Assembly: GCA_008704415.1 (NCBI GenBank)
Contig: VXIS01000185.1
Span: 1 to 64,000 of the forward strand
Reading direction: 5' to 3'
DNA: 64,000 bases
From: Sphaerosporella brunnea
Taxonomy: Eukaryota > Ascomycota > Pezizomycetes > Pezizales > Pyronemataceae
Made by a program: the position numbers and the translations under genes. Below are positions 29,841 through 41,303 of this stretch, in pieces (position 1 is the stretch's first letter; every line of letters starts with the position of its first letter). Under the pieces are notes generated by a model that saw nothing but the letters and a program-made list of their open reading frames with translations, was not told where the DNA came from and made no database searches.

Positions 29841-30558
29841 AAAGAGCTGATTTTTGACGATGGGGATGAGGATGCAGGCCGTCCACAGGATCCACCGGAC
29901 CTTATAAACAGGACGTCTCAGACCACCACCTCTGGAATACCGACAGCCCACGCGGTGGCCCTTCCTTGGCGAGATTGTGGAAGAGAAAATATATTACCTC
30001 GTCACCGCCGGAGTTACCCTCGCGATGATGGCAGTGGCCGGAGATAACGATCCACGGAGTCTCTGGTTTTGGCGTGATTAGATGGGGGTCGTTATTGATA
30101 TGTTGACTGTGGCTATACGTCGTTTTTCTTTGCATCGCCGACCTCGACACAGTCAGCTGGCAGATAAGTGTCGGCGGAGATAAATGGCCTTCTTCCACCA
30201 TGACGATGTCCGGGACTCGGCCCGTCCCCACTAGTTAGCACTCGGGATGTTGGCCGAGAACAGGGCTCATAGGAATCCCGCTCATGAAATCGGAGTACCA
30301 CGCTCTCGCAGGCTCTACCTGGATCGAGTTCCCGGAATTCCGGTTATGGTCGCTTCCCTGATTCTTCTTTTCGCTGTCGTCTCTACAGCCTTTGCCACTG
30401 ATCGCCACGTGAAGCAAGTTGGTGCGATTTATTATTCAGCGCCCGAGGCCAGACAAGCGATACTCTGATTATTGGTAAGTAATTATCTACAAGCCGTTTC
30501 AGGAACAAGGCGCGGCGGTCATTTGAGTAGGCGGCCATAGAAATCTCACCACACGTGC

Positions 30559-31080
30559 ATCGCGGACCGGGACCCCGACGGGGCCCTATCTGTACCGGAC
30601 CGGTCGGCGCACCGACGACAAGTGCTGGTGGTGTAAGAGTGGCGCCGTCCAGACACGAGACCATCTCTTCAAGTTTTGCAAGAGGTGGAAAAACGAGCAG
30701 AGGGTGCTCTGGAAAAGGGTATCGGAGGACACAAAAGGGGGAGGGCAGAAGCGGTGGCCAGCTACGGCGGCCTCCGCTCTGCTCGCCGATGGCAGGTGCA
30801 CGGAGGCCGTTATGGATTTCCTAAGCACTACCAAGGTTGGGGCATGGCCTGACAAAGGCATCCTGTTTTGAGACTTTTTGCTTATGACATGTCACGAATT
30901 TCCTTGGTGCGATTAAACTACATGGTGCGATTTCCTTGGTCTTTTTCCTTAGACGAGCCGCAGGCCTCAGTAGTCGGCTCCGCCGAAGGGGTAGCATAGT
31001 CTCTTCTTTCTACATATGTCATGGCCGCAAGCGGCCGAATACAATATGATTAAAACAAAAAACAAAATCGCGGACCGGGA
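30559..31080 (+). mobile_element. 5'-truncated LINE (non-LTR retrotransposon) with 14-bp target duplication
   Basis: ATCGCGGACCGGGA occurs at 30559-30572 and again at 31067-31080. Between them lie the last 99 codons of a LINE ORF2, a 3' untranslated region of about 190 bp, and an A-rich end (TTAAAACAAAAAACAAAA). Direct duplication, 5' truncation and an A-rich 3' end are the marks of target-primed reverse transcription. The copy is dead on arrival but its remaining reading frame is intact, so it is young. Confidence 0.88.
30573..30871 (+). pseudogene. LINE ORF2 C terminus (zinc-knuckle region)
   Basis: The frame reads TGPYLYRTGRRTDDKCWWCK, then SGAVQTRDHLFKFCKRWKNE, and runs to a stop at 30869-30871. 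CxxC..Q(T)xxHLFxxCxxW after a YLYR.G.. block is the conserved C-terminal CCHC-like domain of fungal Tad/I-type LINE reverse transcriptases. All upstream parts (endonuclease, RT) are missing. Confidence 0.82.
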
Positions 31081-32544
31081 GAAGGTGTTTACCATCATGT
31101 ACCACTAGCACCGCCCACCTCAAGGCTTTATAAAGAGATAACTTGAAAAGTAGAGGTCACTACCATGAGCGTTTAAGCAGGCCTCACGCTGACAGCTACA
31201 GGAATTATGAAGGGAAAAGTGCAACTTGGTGATCCTGGCCCTGAGGTCGAAGCTTTCAAATGCTTTGCAGACTACTTTGTGGAGATCATTGGGAAACACG
31301 ATAAAGAAGGAAAGCACATTGAGAACTCAAATCCGACTGCACTTCAGAGCGTTGCATGATTCACCGGACAATTGGCTTCAAATACATTGTTCCGTGCAAA
31401 GCCTTGAGCTCTGGAGCTCTCGGTTCGGTCAGTTTCGACGGAGTGCTCGAGCTCAATGGGAAACTCTTCTCTCGCGTCCTCCGTTCCAATCGAAATATCT
31501 CGATGCAATACATTCTTCTCTCGAATCAACGCAGTTTCCGGAATAAAACGTTCCATTGTTCTATCATCCCTCTCCCTACGACAGGCGGAATAATTATCGA
31601 TGTGATCCCACTCCGACTCGGCATCGGCCTCGGCATGGCTGCTACCAGCTACCTAGCTGCCTCAGATATTCAAACTGTGACAATCTTTCAAAAGCAAGCT
31701 TTAGCAAAACTAGCAAAAAGCTACGTACCAACCTATAGCTCGCTGGCTGCTCGAACAGGCCCACTGCAGCTGGGATGAGGAGGCGGTGTTCTGTAAGGAT
31801 GGTGGAGCATAGGCCTCGGCAGCCGCCCACGCGGCAATGGCCCAAAGAGACAACAAGGGGCCACTACTCACGGAAGAAAGAGACAACAAGTGGCCGCCAC
31901 CCCACGCCGTGTCGCTGCTTATTGACCGGGCTCTTGCATGCACTAAACTTTTGATGTGGCAGTGTAGCTGCAAGCTGCCACCAGGTTAATGATGAACCAA
32001 ACAACTTTGATCAGGCACACGGCAGATGCAAGCCAACGGATTATGTCTCACGTTTCGGCTGAATTCATTGGCCATTCTTCTCTTTGTCCTAGCTCTAGGT
32101 ACGCAACAACATCAAAAAGAATTATGTATGCCGGCGCCCCCTCGGCCTCTTGCTTCCTGCATCCCGCCCTTACGGGCCTGGATTAAACAGTATGCTTACT
32201 GTCAGAGCCGGAAGGAAACTAGGCTCCCACCTTCCCCCCTGCTATCCATCCAATCAAGGCGGTATCGGTGTATCCTGTACGATAAACATTTTTTCTTCGG
32301 AAATCTTCTGGTGAGGCTGTGAAACCCGCTAATAAGCTACTCTGCATGATGCACAGTTTCCCGAAAGATATGTGCAATCACAGCACCCGACGGCGGATGC
32401 TGGGAAACCTACAACATGCATCAAGATGCATATGCAGTACTGGTTGATACAGCCCTTCATGGTTTGTTTTTATGTGTCAACACTCAACTACTGCCCCATT
32501 GACAACATTTTGCGGGTTACCTTTTTGGAAAACCCGCACAAGGT
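31081..32544. other. Gene-poor stretch
   Basis: Readings of 106 and 140 codons (31226-31546 and 31356-31778) overlap in different frames, have no motif and no splice logic, and are not called. I see no repeat or element that explains this stretch. Confidence 0.4.
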
Positions 32545-32552
32545 GTCAGGAC

Positions 32553-32911
32553 CAGTGTTCTCAGTAGCCAGCCCAAACAGCCCAGCCTGCTGTCGGGCCA
32601 GCCCGGCTGCCAGGGTTTTGAGTGATCTCCGGTGAAGACCGGCCACTGCGAGTGGCGGGGTTCAATCGGCGCCGATAAACTTATCAGGATCTGTGATGTT
32701 ATACTAAACTCCTATCGAGTGATCTCCTCCTAGTCATCGTTTTACACGGCGAACATCTTTATGTACTTTTCATTTCATAGCAGTAGTTAACATCACGGTC
32801 TTTGTATTTGTCGTCATTGTGGGCTGCAGCCCAAACAGCCGGGCGGGCTTTTTGATCAGCCCACATCCGCCCAACACAGCCGGCCGGGCGGGCTGGCTGT
32901 TGAGAACACTG
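32553..32911. mobile_element. hAT-type MITE, 359 bp, with perfect 8-bp target duplication
   Basis: The ends are CAGTGTTCTCA and TGAGAACACTG, which match the CAGTG.TTCTCA ends usual in hAT transposons. GTCAGGAC is present on both sides (32545-32552 and 32912-32919), the 8-bp duplication of this superfamily. Subterminal parts are rich in GCCAGCCC/GGGCTGGC blocks, and the centre carries short palindromes. No transposase is encoded. Confidence 0.9.
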
Positions 32912-33006
32912 GTCAGGACTATTGCAAGACAGTGAAAAATTTCCGGCCACGCACTACAGAGCCTCGAGAAAAAGCAACCAACTGTCTCACATCCAGAGTA
33001 CCCACG

Positions 33007-33424
33007 CTTGTCAAGCCAGCCAGCCGGGCCGGCTGCATGGGCTGCTTTGGCGGCCCATTGCAGCCCGCCGGGGGTTTGATTCGCACCTCAGTTCGATTAG
33101 GTGCATGCATGACTGTGTCACCTGACGTTATTTCTGTGAATATTTGCGTCTAGATTCAATATCAGGCCTGACCTGTTGGGCGACTAAGCCTCACCTCTCC
33201 ACGCCCAGGAAGCGCCCCGGGTCGAAAGCGATTACTTTCATTGGTGGAGAAACGACCGCATAGGCACAGGATCAACAGCTCTATTGCATTGCGAATGTTC
33301 GTTGAAGGGGGCTGAGCAACGCGGAGCGCCGCACGAGGGATCACTCGCGATGAGGCAGCCCGGCTGACCCGGGCTGCCAAGATAGCCAGCCGGGCTATTT
33401 TGGGCCGGCTACTGACAAGCCTGC
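33007..33424. repeat. GC-rich inverted repeat related to the hAT MITE family
   Basis: GCTTGTCAAGCCAGCCAGCC near 33007 pairs with an inverse ending GGCCGGCTACTGACAAGC at 33424. Further GCCCGGCTGxC blocks lie inside at 33355-33410. Similar GCCAGCCGGGCTGG blocks recur elsewhere in the window. The outer match continues into the flanks as an inversion, so no 8-bp direct duplication can be defined. Confidence 0.5.
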
Positions 33425-33798
33425 ATACACCGAAGAGCGGGCAAAGTCACTTATCAAAAGTTGACGACATGATCCAAAGTAGCGCTGTTTGTGAATTCTC
33501 TTCTCTTGAGTGACTGAGGGGCTCGAGCTTAATGTGAGCAGTCCAGAAGAAGCAAAGAAGATACACTAACAGCCTCCTGAAGTACCTTTCGGCAGTCATG
33601 GCAGAGAAACATCTCCTTATCTTCTCATCGCGGCCCGGGCCAGCTCGATGCATCCTACTTCCCCAGCACACCGCCAGCTGCGATAACACAGGAAACACCT
33701 CAAGCGAAATAGGCCAGGGAAACTGGGGCTTCCCGTCGCTCTATAGGCCGAACGGGCCGATGCCCTATAGCTACAACAGCCACCCATCCAATACCGTA

Positions 33799-34164
33799 TT
33801 ATCCCGGTAATAGCGCAATTCCACAGATGCCGAAGTATACTGACACGTACCGTTCAGCGGGCAGTGAAGCTGTGTGAGAGGCGGCCGGAAGCGACGTGCT
33901 TGGACAGTGCTCGACCAGTGGTGGTCGGTAAAACCTTAAACAGAGTGGGGAGATGGAGACCGCGGCGACAGCCTGAGCGCTCGCTCTTCCCCGTCTCCAC
34001 CTTGTCTCCAGCGTCTTCGTCGCATTGACGTCTTTTTGACTTTTCGCGTCACGTCTTCGCACTCCAGCTCGCATCGAAACACTTCCCATCCAGCTTCACT
34101 GCCCGCTGAACGGTACGTGTCAGTATACTTCGGGGTCTGTGCAATTGCGTTATTACCGGGATAA
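33799..34164. mobile_element. 366-bp MITE with about 75-bp inverted repeats and TA duplication
   Basis: The ends read TTATCCCGGTAATAGCGCAA and the near-exact inverse AATTGCGTTATTACCGGGAT..AA. The arms continue through CGAAGTATACTGACACGTAC and CGTTCAGCGGGCAGTGAAGC on both sides (33799-33872 and 34092-34164). TA flanks at 33797-33798 and 34165-34166. The central 220 bp are unique. It is non-autonomous and of Tc1/mariner type by its target site. Confidence 0.85.
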
Positions 34165-34708
34165 TACGTATGTATGCAATGGATAGAACAGGCCTAGGGG
34201 CCTATAGCAACGGGATGGGCAACCTGAGAAAGCTTAGCTTAAATACGACACATAAGCCACAATGGCTTGTGTGCGATTCCGCATTGTGGTTGCAACGCCA
34301 GGTTTTGTTACAAGTCCTCATGGACCAATTCATGGTCTGTTACCTCAGGTCGTGACGCTGTCATGACTTCCCGACCAAAGTTGCCGACCGATGTCGCCCC
34401 ACCCTACGCCATTCCTTCTCCTGACGGACCACCGTCCGTACCCTCTTCTTGGCATCCCGCTCCCCACCAATGGTCATGCGTCATGCTTCTTGAATCTTGA
34501 TGAAGTGAGACAAGCAGTGTGCACAGCAGACAAAAGTTGCCGTTAGCCGTTAAGCCATGGTCCGCGCCAAACCCGCGTCTAATGGTCCAATCGAATGCGC
34601 CATTGTTCTAGGACCATGACCGATAGGGAGGAAACTTTTTTTTTCCCCCTCGATGTGCGCAGTCGCAGGACCACGATGCGCAGCGTATAAACATGTTTGC
34701 ACAGATTA

Positions 34709-34884
34709 GAGACTGTCTGCCCACTCAAAAGGGAACGCACAAGGTGAAAGCAAAGGTCTTACTATGGTGAAACGTCAGCAGACAACATTGCAAGGACAAT
34801 CTTGGAGCCATACCAGTAGCTAACAGATTAGACTGATGGGCTGAGACTTTTTGCTTTCTCCCTTTTGGGTGGGCAGACAGGCTG
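34709..34884. mobile_element. Probable small TA-flanked inverted-repeat element
   Basis: CTGTCTGCCCACTCAAAAGG in the left arm pairs with the inverse of CCCTTTTGGGTGGGCAGACA in the right arm, with a few mismatches; AAGCAAA also matches further in. TA lies at both edges (34707-34708, 34885-34886). The arms are older and more diverged than those of the other elements. Confidence 0.55.
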
Positions 34885-35518
34885 TATTAGCGTCGATTGT
34901 TGGTTTCCGCGTTGATCAGCGCAAGGATAGAGCCCAGCCGCCAACTCTATGGTCTCGATCGGAAGGAAGAAAAAAAAAGAGAGAACAAGAGACGAGACAT
35001 GCATATGGCAGGCATCACATGGGTCACAAAGAGAAACAAAAAGAGACAGACTCTACAGGCATCTCGTAAACGAGAATTTGCATCCGAGGGTGCATAAACA
35101 ATGTGTGTCAGGGCATGCAGTTCAACTTTCTCTCACGCACGCCGGAAAGCCGTGGCGTACAATGAAGGTGAGAGGTCAGATACTCGCAAAGAAGTAGACT
35201 TCACCCCTCAATGTGCGTGGACACTCTCTTCATCCCTGTACTTGCACATCTGTTGGTGATGAGTATTATCCACCAAAGTGTGTTGTTTACAGCGGGAATG
35301 ACCCCATAAGGAGGATACAGGTAGTTTAAAAGCACGCCTTTTCCCCTCCATCCTCGCTCTCAACCTGATCTATACCTAAGCAGACCACGATTTTCGACAT
35401 ACCTATCAACCCATCTTTCAGTTTACGTGCAGCCTTCTCCGTACACCAAACGTCCTCAAGTATTGTGACTTCTCCCGACCTAAGCCTATCAAAAACAATC
35501 ATCTAAAAAACCTATTCA

Positions 35519-37658
35519 ATGGTATGTTCTCCAGCTCCCCTTCATCATCATCACAGGTGAGACGGCTCAGAAATGCTGACCTATGGACTCTGGAATTCTG
35601 CAATGTCCTCTTCTCGTACGAGGGGTGGCTTAGATGTTGTGAATCTCGCCAGATCCTTTCTACTGACACCTGAGGAACCCCCCCCCCCCCCACATGATGT
35701 CGAGATCCATTATCGATCCCGTCCGGCACTGTAGCTAACGAAGACTGTAAACAGCCGACAATGAATGTCCCGAACCCTTCCCAAGACGAAAATTCGATCA
35801 AGCGTAAGCGTAGAGCGATGTCTTCCGGAGACAGTTCTCTGGAAGACGTAGGCGACGAAGACGCCGACCTTCGCAAAAGACAAAGACAGGAGAACTTCGA
35901 AAGAGATATCACTGCCGGCAACGAAGGGATTCTCAAATGCCCCATGTACAACAAAGTGACGGAAAGAAACAAGGGCGAACATGTGTGCAGAGGCTTGAGC
36001 TTCTTTACAGGGGTGCAACAACTGTGAGTGTGTGCCTTTCTCACCCGCGTGCGCACGCTCAACTTGGTTATCAGAGAACACTGCATCCAAAACCACGGGG
36101 AATTCAGTTGTCCAACCTGCTTGCAGAAGCTCCAGAATGATCCAACCCTGATCAGGACCACGAAACTCGAGACAGTTTTCTACGCCGATAGAGCCGGCAC
36201 AAGGTAAGCAGCCGATCCCTACGTGTCTGACCAGCCTTTAGAAGGAACCCAACATTAACGCTCATGACTACCTGATGAAGGCAGCACATATTGAGCATAC
36301 ATTGGAAGCCCTTTTTCTGCTGCAAAAGTATCTTTAGTTCCACCGCAAAATTCATAACACACCTCAAAACGTCGCACGGACATACCTTTACAGAGTTTGA
36401 GATCGTCAAAGCCCACAGGATGTACTCGAACCGTGGATGGCCGTTGGCGTACCGTATCAAAATGTTAGGGCAATGCAAATCACAGAAGGATCTAACGGAG
36501 TGTGTGCATCCTGGGGGGAAAAATGTTTTCGATGATGCAGATGGTAAGCGCCCCTTTTGTTCATGGGGTTATTGAAAGCGGCTGAACTGTCAAAAGGACT
36601 GCACGAAATAGAGTCTCCCGTTTCGATTACTACAGAATACCGCGAGCAGTGGAAGTTATTCGGGGCTGGAGACCCCAATGAGGTTATCGGTCTTGATCGC
36701 CAGACGACTATCGGACAAGAGAGTTCCCTGCCCCCTCCTGACTCGGGATCTGTCATGCCGCATGGTTCTCTGTTGCCGCCTCATCCATCATCACCACCAA
36801 ACGACGGCCATCTCGAAAGACAGCTCCTGGGACCAACGGTATCTGGCAGTGGCAGCAAGACTGAGCCCTCTCCGCCCGAGCACAGGCCGTGGCTACCCTC
36901 ACAATACCGGTCCCCAAACGTTTACCACTCTCCGGATCCCACGCAGCCACCATCAGCGCTGCCTGTGCCTTTTCACGAGGCCCCTCAACCGCTCCCTTTC
37001 CTTGACCCTCGGCCATCCACTCCAGAACGAGCAGTGACTGACCGTTACGTGGATGCCCTTCTCCGTGGCGATGTTTTTTTGGGTGGCTCTTCACCGGCGG
37101 TCTCTGATATGGATGTCGCGATGATTGACGTTGACGCTCCTCCTACTCCTCCTCCTCCTCCTCCTCCCCCTCACAAAAAGGATCCTCCTCTTAGCAGCAT
37201 CGCGGACGGGGACCCAAGCTTCGATCTGAACGAACTCTTTATGGGCGTGACCCCGCTCGTTACTATGCATGGTGACAACGAGCGGGATCCCACCTTCTGT
37301 TACTCAAAATCCTCCGATCCAGAAGCCGAATTAGGTAGCCACAGGCCAAACTCCCACCAACACCCAGAGATATGCTGATTACGCGGGATGGCAGAATCCC
37401 GAGGGCCAGCAGCGGCGTTTGAGCCCGCCCAAGAAGCCGACAATGACGAAGAGCAGCGAATGCGGGGTGAATGTGAACCACCAGACCGTGAGCGCCTTTC
37501 CCTCACCCTCCAGGTTAAACTAACAACAATCGAATATAGTTATGGAAGACGATGGTCATGAAATGGGCGAGGAAATGCTCCGCCCAAACCTGCGTACGGA
37601 GGATACGTATCGTCACCGTGTAAGGTGGTGGGACACTATGGGGCTTGGTTTCCAGTAG
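35519..37658 (+). CDS. Divergent fungal C2H2 zinc-finger protein
   Basis: Seven exons fit in phase: 35519-35521, 35755-36023, 36075-36203, 36281-36543, 36579-37334, 37395-37487 and 37540-37658 (543 residues). Exon 1 is the ATG alone, followed by GTATGT; the in-frame ATG at 35761 is an alternative start. The finger region is GILKCPMYNKVTERNKGEHV, CRGLSFFTGVQQLEHCIQNH, GEFSCPTCLQKLQ, then CCKSIFSSTAKFITHLKTSH. This is the pattern of a large fungal family (CP..K...., C.G..F.....L..H...H..., CP.C...F). The C-terminal half is Pro-rich and disordered, with a P8 run, and ends YRHRVRWWDTMGLGFQ. The finger may bind nucleic acid, but no target is known. It is convergent with the related gene at 39742-41277. 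Confidence 0.75.
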
Positions 37659-39741
37659 GCTGGGAGGCTGGCCAGAAGTGGTAAAACGACTCGTGGATGT
37701 CAATTTCATTTGTTTCGAAACTAAACTTATCAAAGCACGTTTTCCTCTAACCTTTGAACGGTCTTTTTTTGTACTCGTTTTGTATAGTTACGCTGGGTTC
37801 ACTCCCTGTCTGCTTCCATGTATGACAAGAAAAAAAACCTCACTCCTAGTTTCTTCCACAACAGCGGTTCTCCGCCTCTGCAGCGCCATTTCAAGTTCCT
37901 CAACACTATCTTCTTCTTCTTCCTCTCCCATGGGCCCCCCCGAGCACCCGTCGTCTGGTTGGAGTAACAACACCATCTTTTTCCCTCAAAGTGGCCTTGT
38001 TTTTTTTACTTCCTCGGATGGTGGAAGCGAGTGTGTTGTGTATGTAGCGAATTACGCGTTTTGGAGCTGCGGCGGCTTGGGTGGGGATAGCAGGAAGTGG
38101 TTACTGTAAAACGCGGCGGGTGTCTGAGTTTTGTCAATGGGGGGATCGATAGTGAATACAGAGAGCCACGTGGAATTTGAGAAAATTGGGGAAGGAAAAA
38201 GAGAGAAAGGGGGGGGGGGGTTGTAGTCTTATTGCATTAAAGTCTAGCCTCATATACATGTTGCTTCTTGATGAGTTGTGAAACAGCGCTGCATAGTTTC
38301 GACAGCGGTGATTTTTGCTGGCAGTGGTGCTCGATTCGTGATGGCGAATGATCGACTGGCACCGGCCAGCCAGCAACGCAGTAACATGACAGTTAAAGTG
38401 CAGAAATGCTCTACATACCTACTCGCCGGTCGTGTGCTGCGATGAATGGCGGTGGCTTGCGGGAGAGGCGCCGATGTGGTGAAGATCTCGCGAGAAGTAA
38501 GGGGAGCATCATCTACAGCCCTGTAAATGAGCTGATAGGTCAGCCCATAGATACTTAAGGATATGCTTTTGGTACAGACGGAAAGGCTTCTTCGTTTGGA
38601 GTTGCAGATAGGGATAAGGCTGTGGAGGACATCGATCGACATCATCGGTGATGGCGATGGGATGAACTGGCGACGGGATGAACTGGCGGGTGCCGTGGAG
38701 CCAGAGCCATTGGACATCGACATGGAGAAGACTGGTGGCGTCGAGCAGCTGCTGGAGGAAAGGGAGATAGCCTTGTAGGGAACCATAACATCCCGCGTTT
38801 GTTTGTAAACACCGAAAAGACGTCCACAATCAGTAGAGTGTATGTGTCCACATTGCTTGTTGTCCCGACAACGATGGCGAGGCTGAAGGCATCAATATCG
38901 TGAGCACTGTGCGCAGTCATTCTGGTGGATCCTTAGGAGAGGGCAAGGAGGGACGGGTTCCGCCCAAAGTCTGAGAGGAAAGAAACAGGATAGCTGAGGA
39001 TTCCAGAAGACAATAAGCTTCAAGCACCTTCGCGGAACGTGACTAGGGGGGGGGGGCTCTAGAGTTACATCTGCTGCATGTTTCGCCCCGTTGGGAAACA
39101 TCTCGGCGCCTCTATGCGCATGCATGGTGGGAGTGAAAAAGGAAACATACTTGATAGCCCGCCAGCCGCATCAACCAGAGGTAATTTTACTTCCCCCAGT
39201 CGTGTGAGAATTGGGATGAAAGATCATACAGGAAAAAGGTACTCAGATTGTCTCTCGGTGGATCAAAAGAAAAACCAACCGCCATATCATCAAAAGAAAT
39301 TCCCCCAGATAACCAAGAAGCAAAAATTCAAGCCTCTACCACCCGCAAAACCCAAACCTAGCCCCTCCATCTATATTCCCAAGCCCATTCCTGATGCGCC
39401 ATATTCATGCACAATAGGTATCGATTCACCCAAAAACAAAAAAAAAAAAAAAAAACATGCCATAGATATACCATGATACCCATGAGAAATTCACCCAGCC
39501 GCTTATCCAAAACAAACGCCCTCCCTCCATTTCAACCTAACGTTCCTTGAAAATTGAAAGAAACAAGGAGAAAAAGAGCGCAAAAATAAAAGTGATAAGA
39601 AAAGTGGTAAGAAAACAGTTCTGTGGAATCACTTGCCTGAAGTGCGGAAACCCGGGCTATTTCGGTGGGGTCAACGCAGTGCCAGTATACGAAATTTCAT
39701 TTTGCATCGTCACCCCTATCACAATAGATTAGTCTTGCGCA
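37659..39741. other. Interval between the two convergent C2H2 genes
   Basis: A 71-codon plus-strand reading at 38563-38778 ends EPEPLDIDMEKTGGVEQLLE..REIAL, and an acidic minus-strand reading lies at 37788-37976. Neither has a start context, splice partner or family, so neither is called as a gene. G-runs occur at 38211-38220 and 39047-39056, and an A17 run near 39439. Confidence 0.35.
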
Positions 39742-41277
39742 TCATGGGAAACAGCCGCATTTGTTCTTACAGTTCAAGGATCCAGCTAAAGAGTACCAGT
39801 AGCCCTCGTAGTCATTCGTCTCATCGTTTACGCTCGTGTAGCCATTCGTGAGGTAATCATTCGTCTCATCGTTCACGCTCGTGTAGCCGTTCGTGAGGTA
39901 ATCATTCGTCTCATCGTTCACGCTCGTGTAGCCGTTCGTGAGGTAATCATTCGTCTGATAGTTCAGGCTCGTGTAGGCGTTCGTCAAGCGGTTCGTGCCG
40001 TGATCATCCGTTTCGTTGTTCAATGCCGTACAGTCTTGGTTCTCATAATAATCACGCTCTAGAAAGGAAGCCAAGACCAAGTCAAAATCGCCATCACAAT
40101 CCGGCATTGTCTTGTCTGCGTGGTGGGGTGGATCCCTAGGCACGGGCATGATGCCTCCCGCCGAATCTTGACGTGAATTGTCAAGGGGTTTCGTGTGCTC
40201 GTCAGGGTTGGCCGCCGGGGATGCCATGGGCGTCCGAACAGTACCATTCTCGTCAAACCGCACTTCTTCAACGAAGGTCTCGGATACCCGTGTTCCGCTG
40301 TGCTGCGAGAAGTCCAGCAGTTGAGGGCACGTTTTAGTGGACAGATCCACACCTTGGGTGGAGTATTCACCGTCCAAAGAGTTAGGGCGGCCGCAGATAT
40401 AGTCTCCGTGTTCGTCCAGAAAGCGCGCCAGCTCATTCACGGTCTTAACATCACCCAGTGCGTTGTCTTTCTTCACGTCTTCAGGTGTGGGCTGGCTGGC
40501 TCGTCTAGGTGCCTCATTTTGTCCTGCTGACATTGAAGCATCCACGGCAGTTGCCTGTTGTCCAGAAAATTGTCTCTGGCAGCGGTGATTCTGATGACGC
40601 GCTGCGGCGAATGATTTTCGGCAGCGTTCGCATTTCCAGCGCCGCCAATGTGTCGTGCGAATGTGTTCCCTATCAGAGTTAGACGTTATATTACTGCTTA
40701 TACGGTCCGAGTCGTTACGTACCGCACGTCATGGAAACGTCCGTAGAAAGCTTTCTCACACTTCGCTTCCAGATCCACTTTTTCGTCCCCCTCCAAGAGC
40801 TTTAACAAGCAAATGGGGCAGTAAGCCTTCCCATGACGTTTCTTGAGGTGATCCCTGAGAACTTTGTGTGAGCAGAGGCTACAGTATTGTAGGTTAAGAA
40901 AAAACCTACAATCGTTCCTGATGCGTTTTAAACCGCGATCCGCATTCAGCTTTTCCATCAGATATGCTCTTTGTTTCCCTCTTTCCATCGGTCCTCTTTC
41001 TTTCCCTCCTAACCGCTTTTCTCATAACCGAGCACTCAAACCCGTTTTGGATCTTTTGCTTACTAGCCAAGTGGCCCAACTTCGTGCTGGATGTAGGGCT
41101 CGCTTCCCGAGCCCGCTTTTCCCCCTTTACCGGAGGTACGCTGATGTTGCCGTGTTGGCTCGGCTCATTTTGTTGCAGTGGAAAGGGTGTGGCCTCCACA
41201 GCCGCGGTGTCCGAAAGGCTGTCGCCTGTTGGTTGTATCGACTGAGCAGCAGCCCCCGCTAGTGGACTTGGAGGCAC
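39742..41277 (-). CDS. Second divergent C2H2 zinc-finger protein, with C-terminal tandem repeats
   Basis: The 3' exon is 40669-39742. A firm 53-nt intron (GTACGT..TAG, 40670-40722) joins it to an exon carrying CSLCSHKVLRDHLKKRHGKA followed by YCPICLLKL, then EHIRTTHWRRWKCERCRKSF. This matches the layout of the gene at 35519-37658 (finger, short CP.CL.KL finger, then WK.C...F). The 5' exon, read from about 41277 (TSSTKLGHLASKQK, FECSVMRKAV), is in another frame; the junction lies between about 40900 and 41020 and has no convincing splice pair, so a frameshift is possible. The start codon is not resolved. The C-terminal tail contains four 15-residue repeats NDYLTNGYTSVNDET. Confidence 0.6.
39812..40000. 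repeat. 45-bp coding minisatellite
   Basis: Four head-to-tail copies of a 45-bp unit start at 39812, 39857, 39902 and 39947; the last is diverged. On the minus strand each encodes NDYLTNGYTSVNDET. The unit is a multiple of three and the middle copies are nearly identical at DNA level, so expansion is recent and frame-neutral. Confidence 0.9.
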
Positions 41278-41303
41278 AGTCGATGTGTTTATAGGGTTCC
41301 ATG

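Noticed and set aside
31226..31778. Overlapping 106- and 140-codon readings
   Set aside because: Different frames, no motif, no start context, no splice partner; probably chance.
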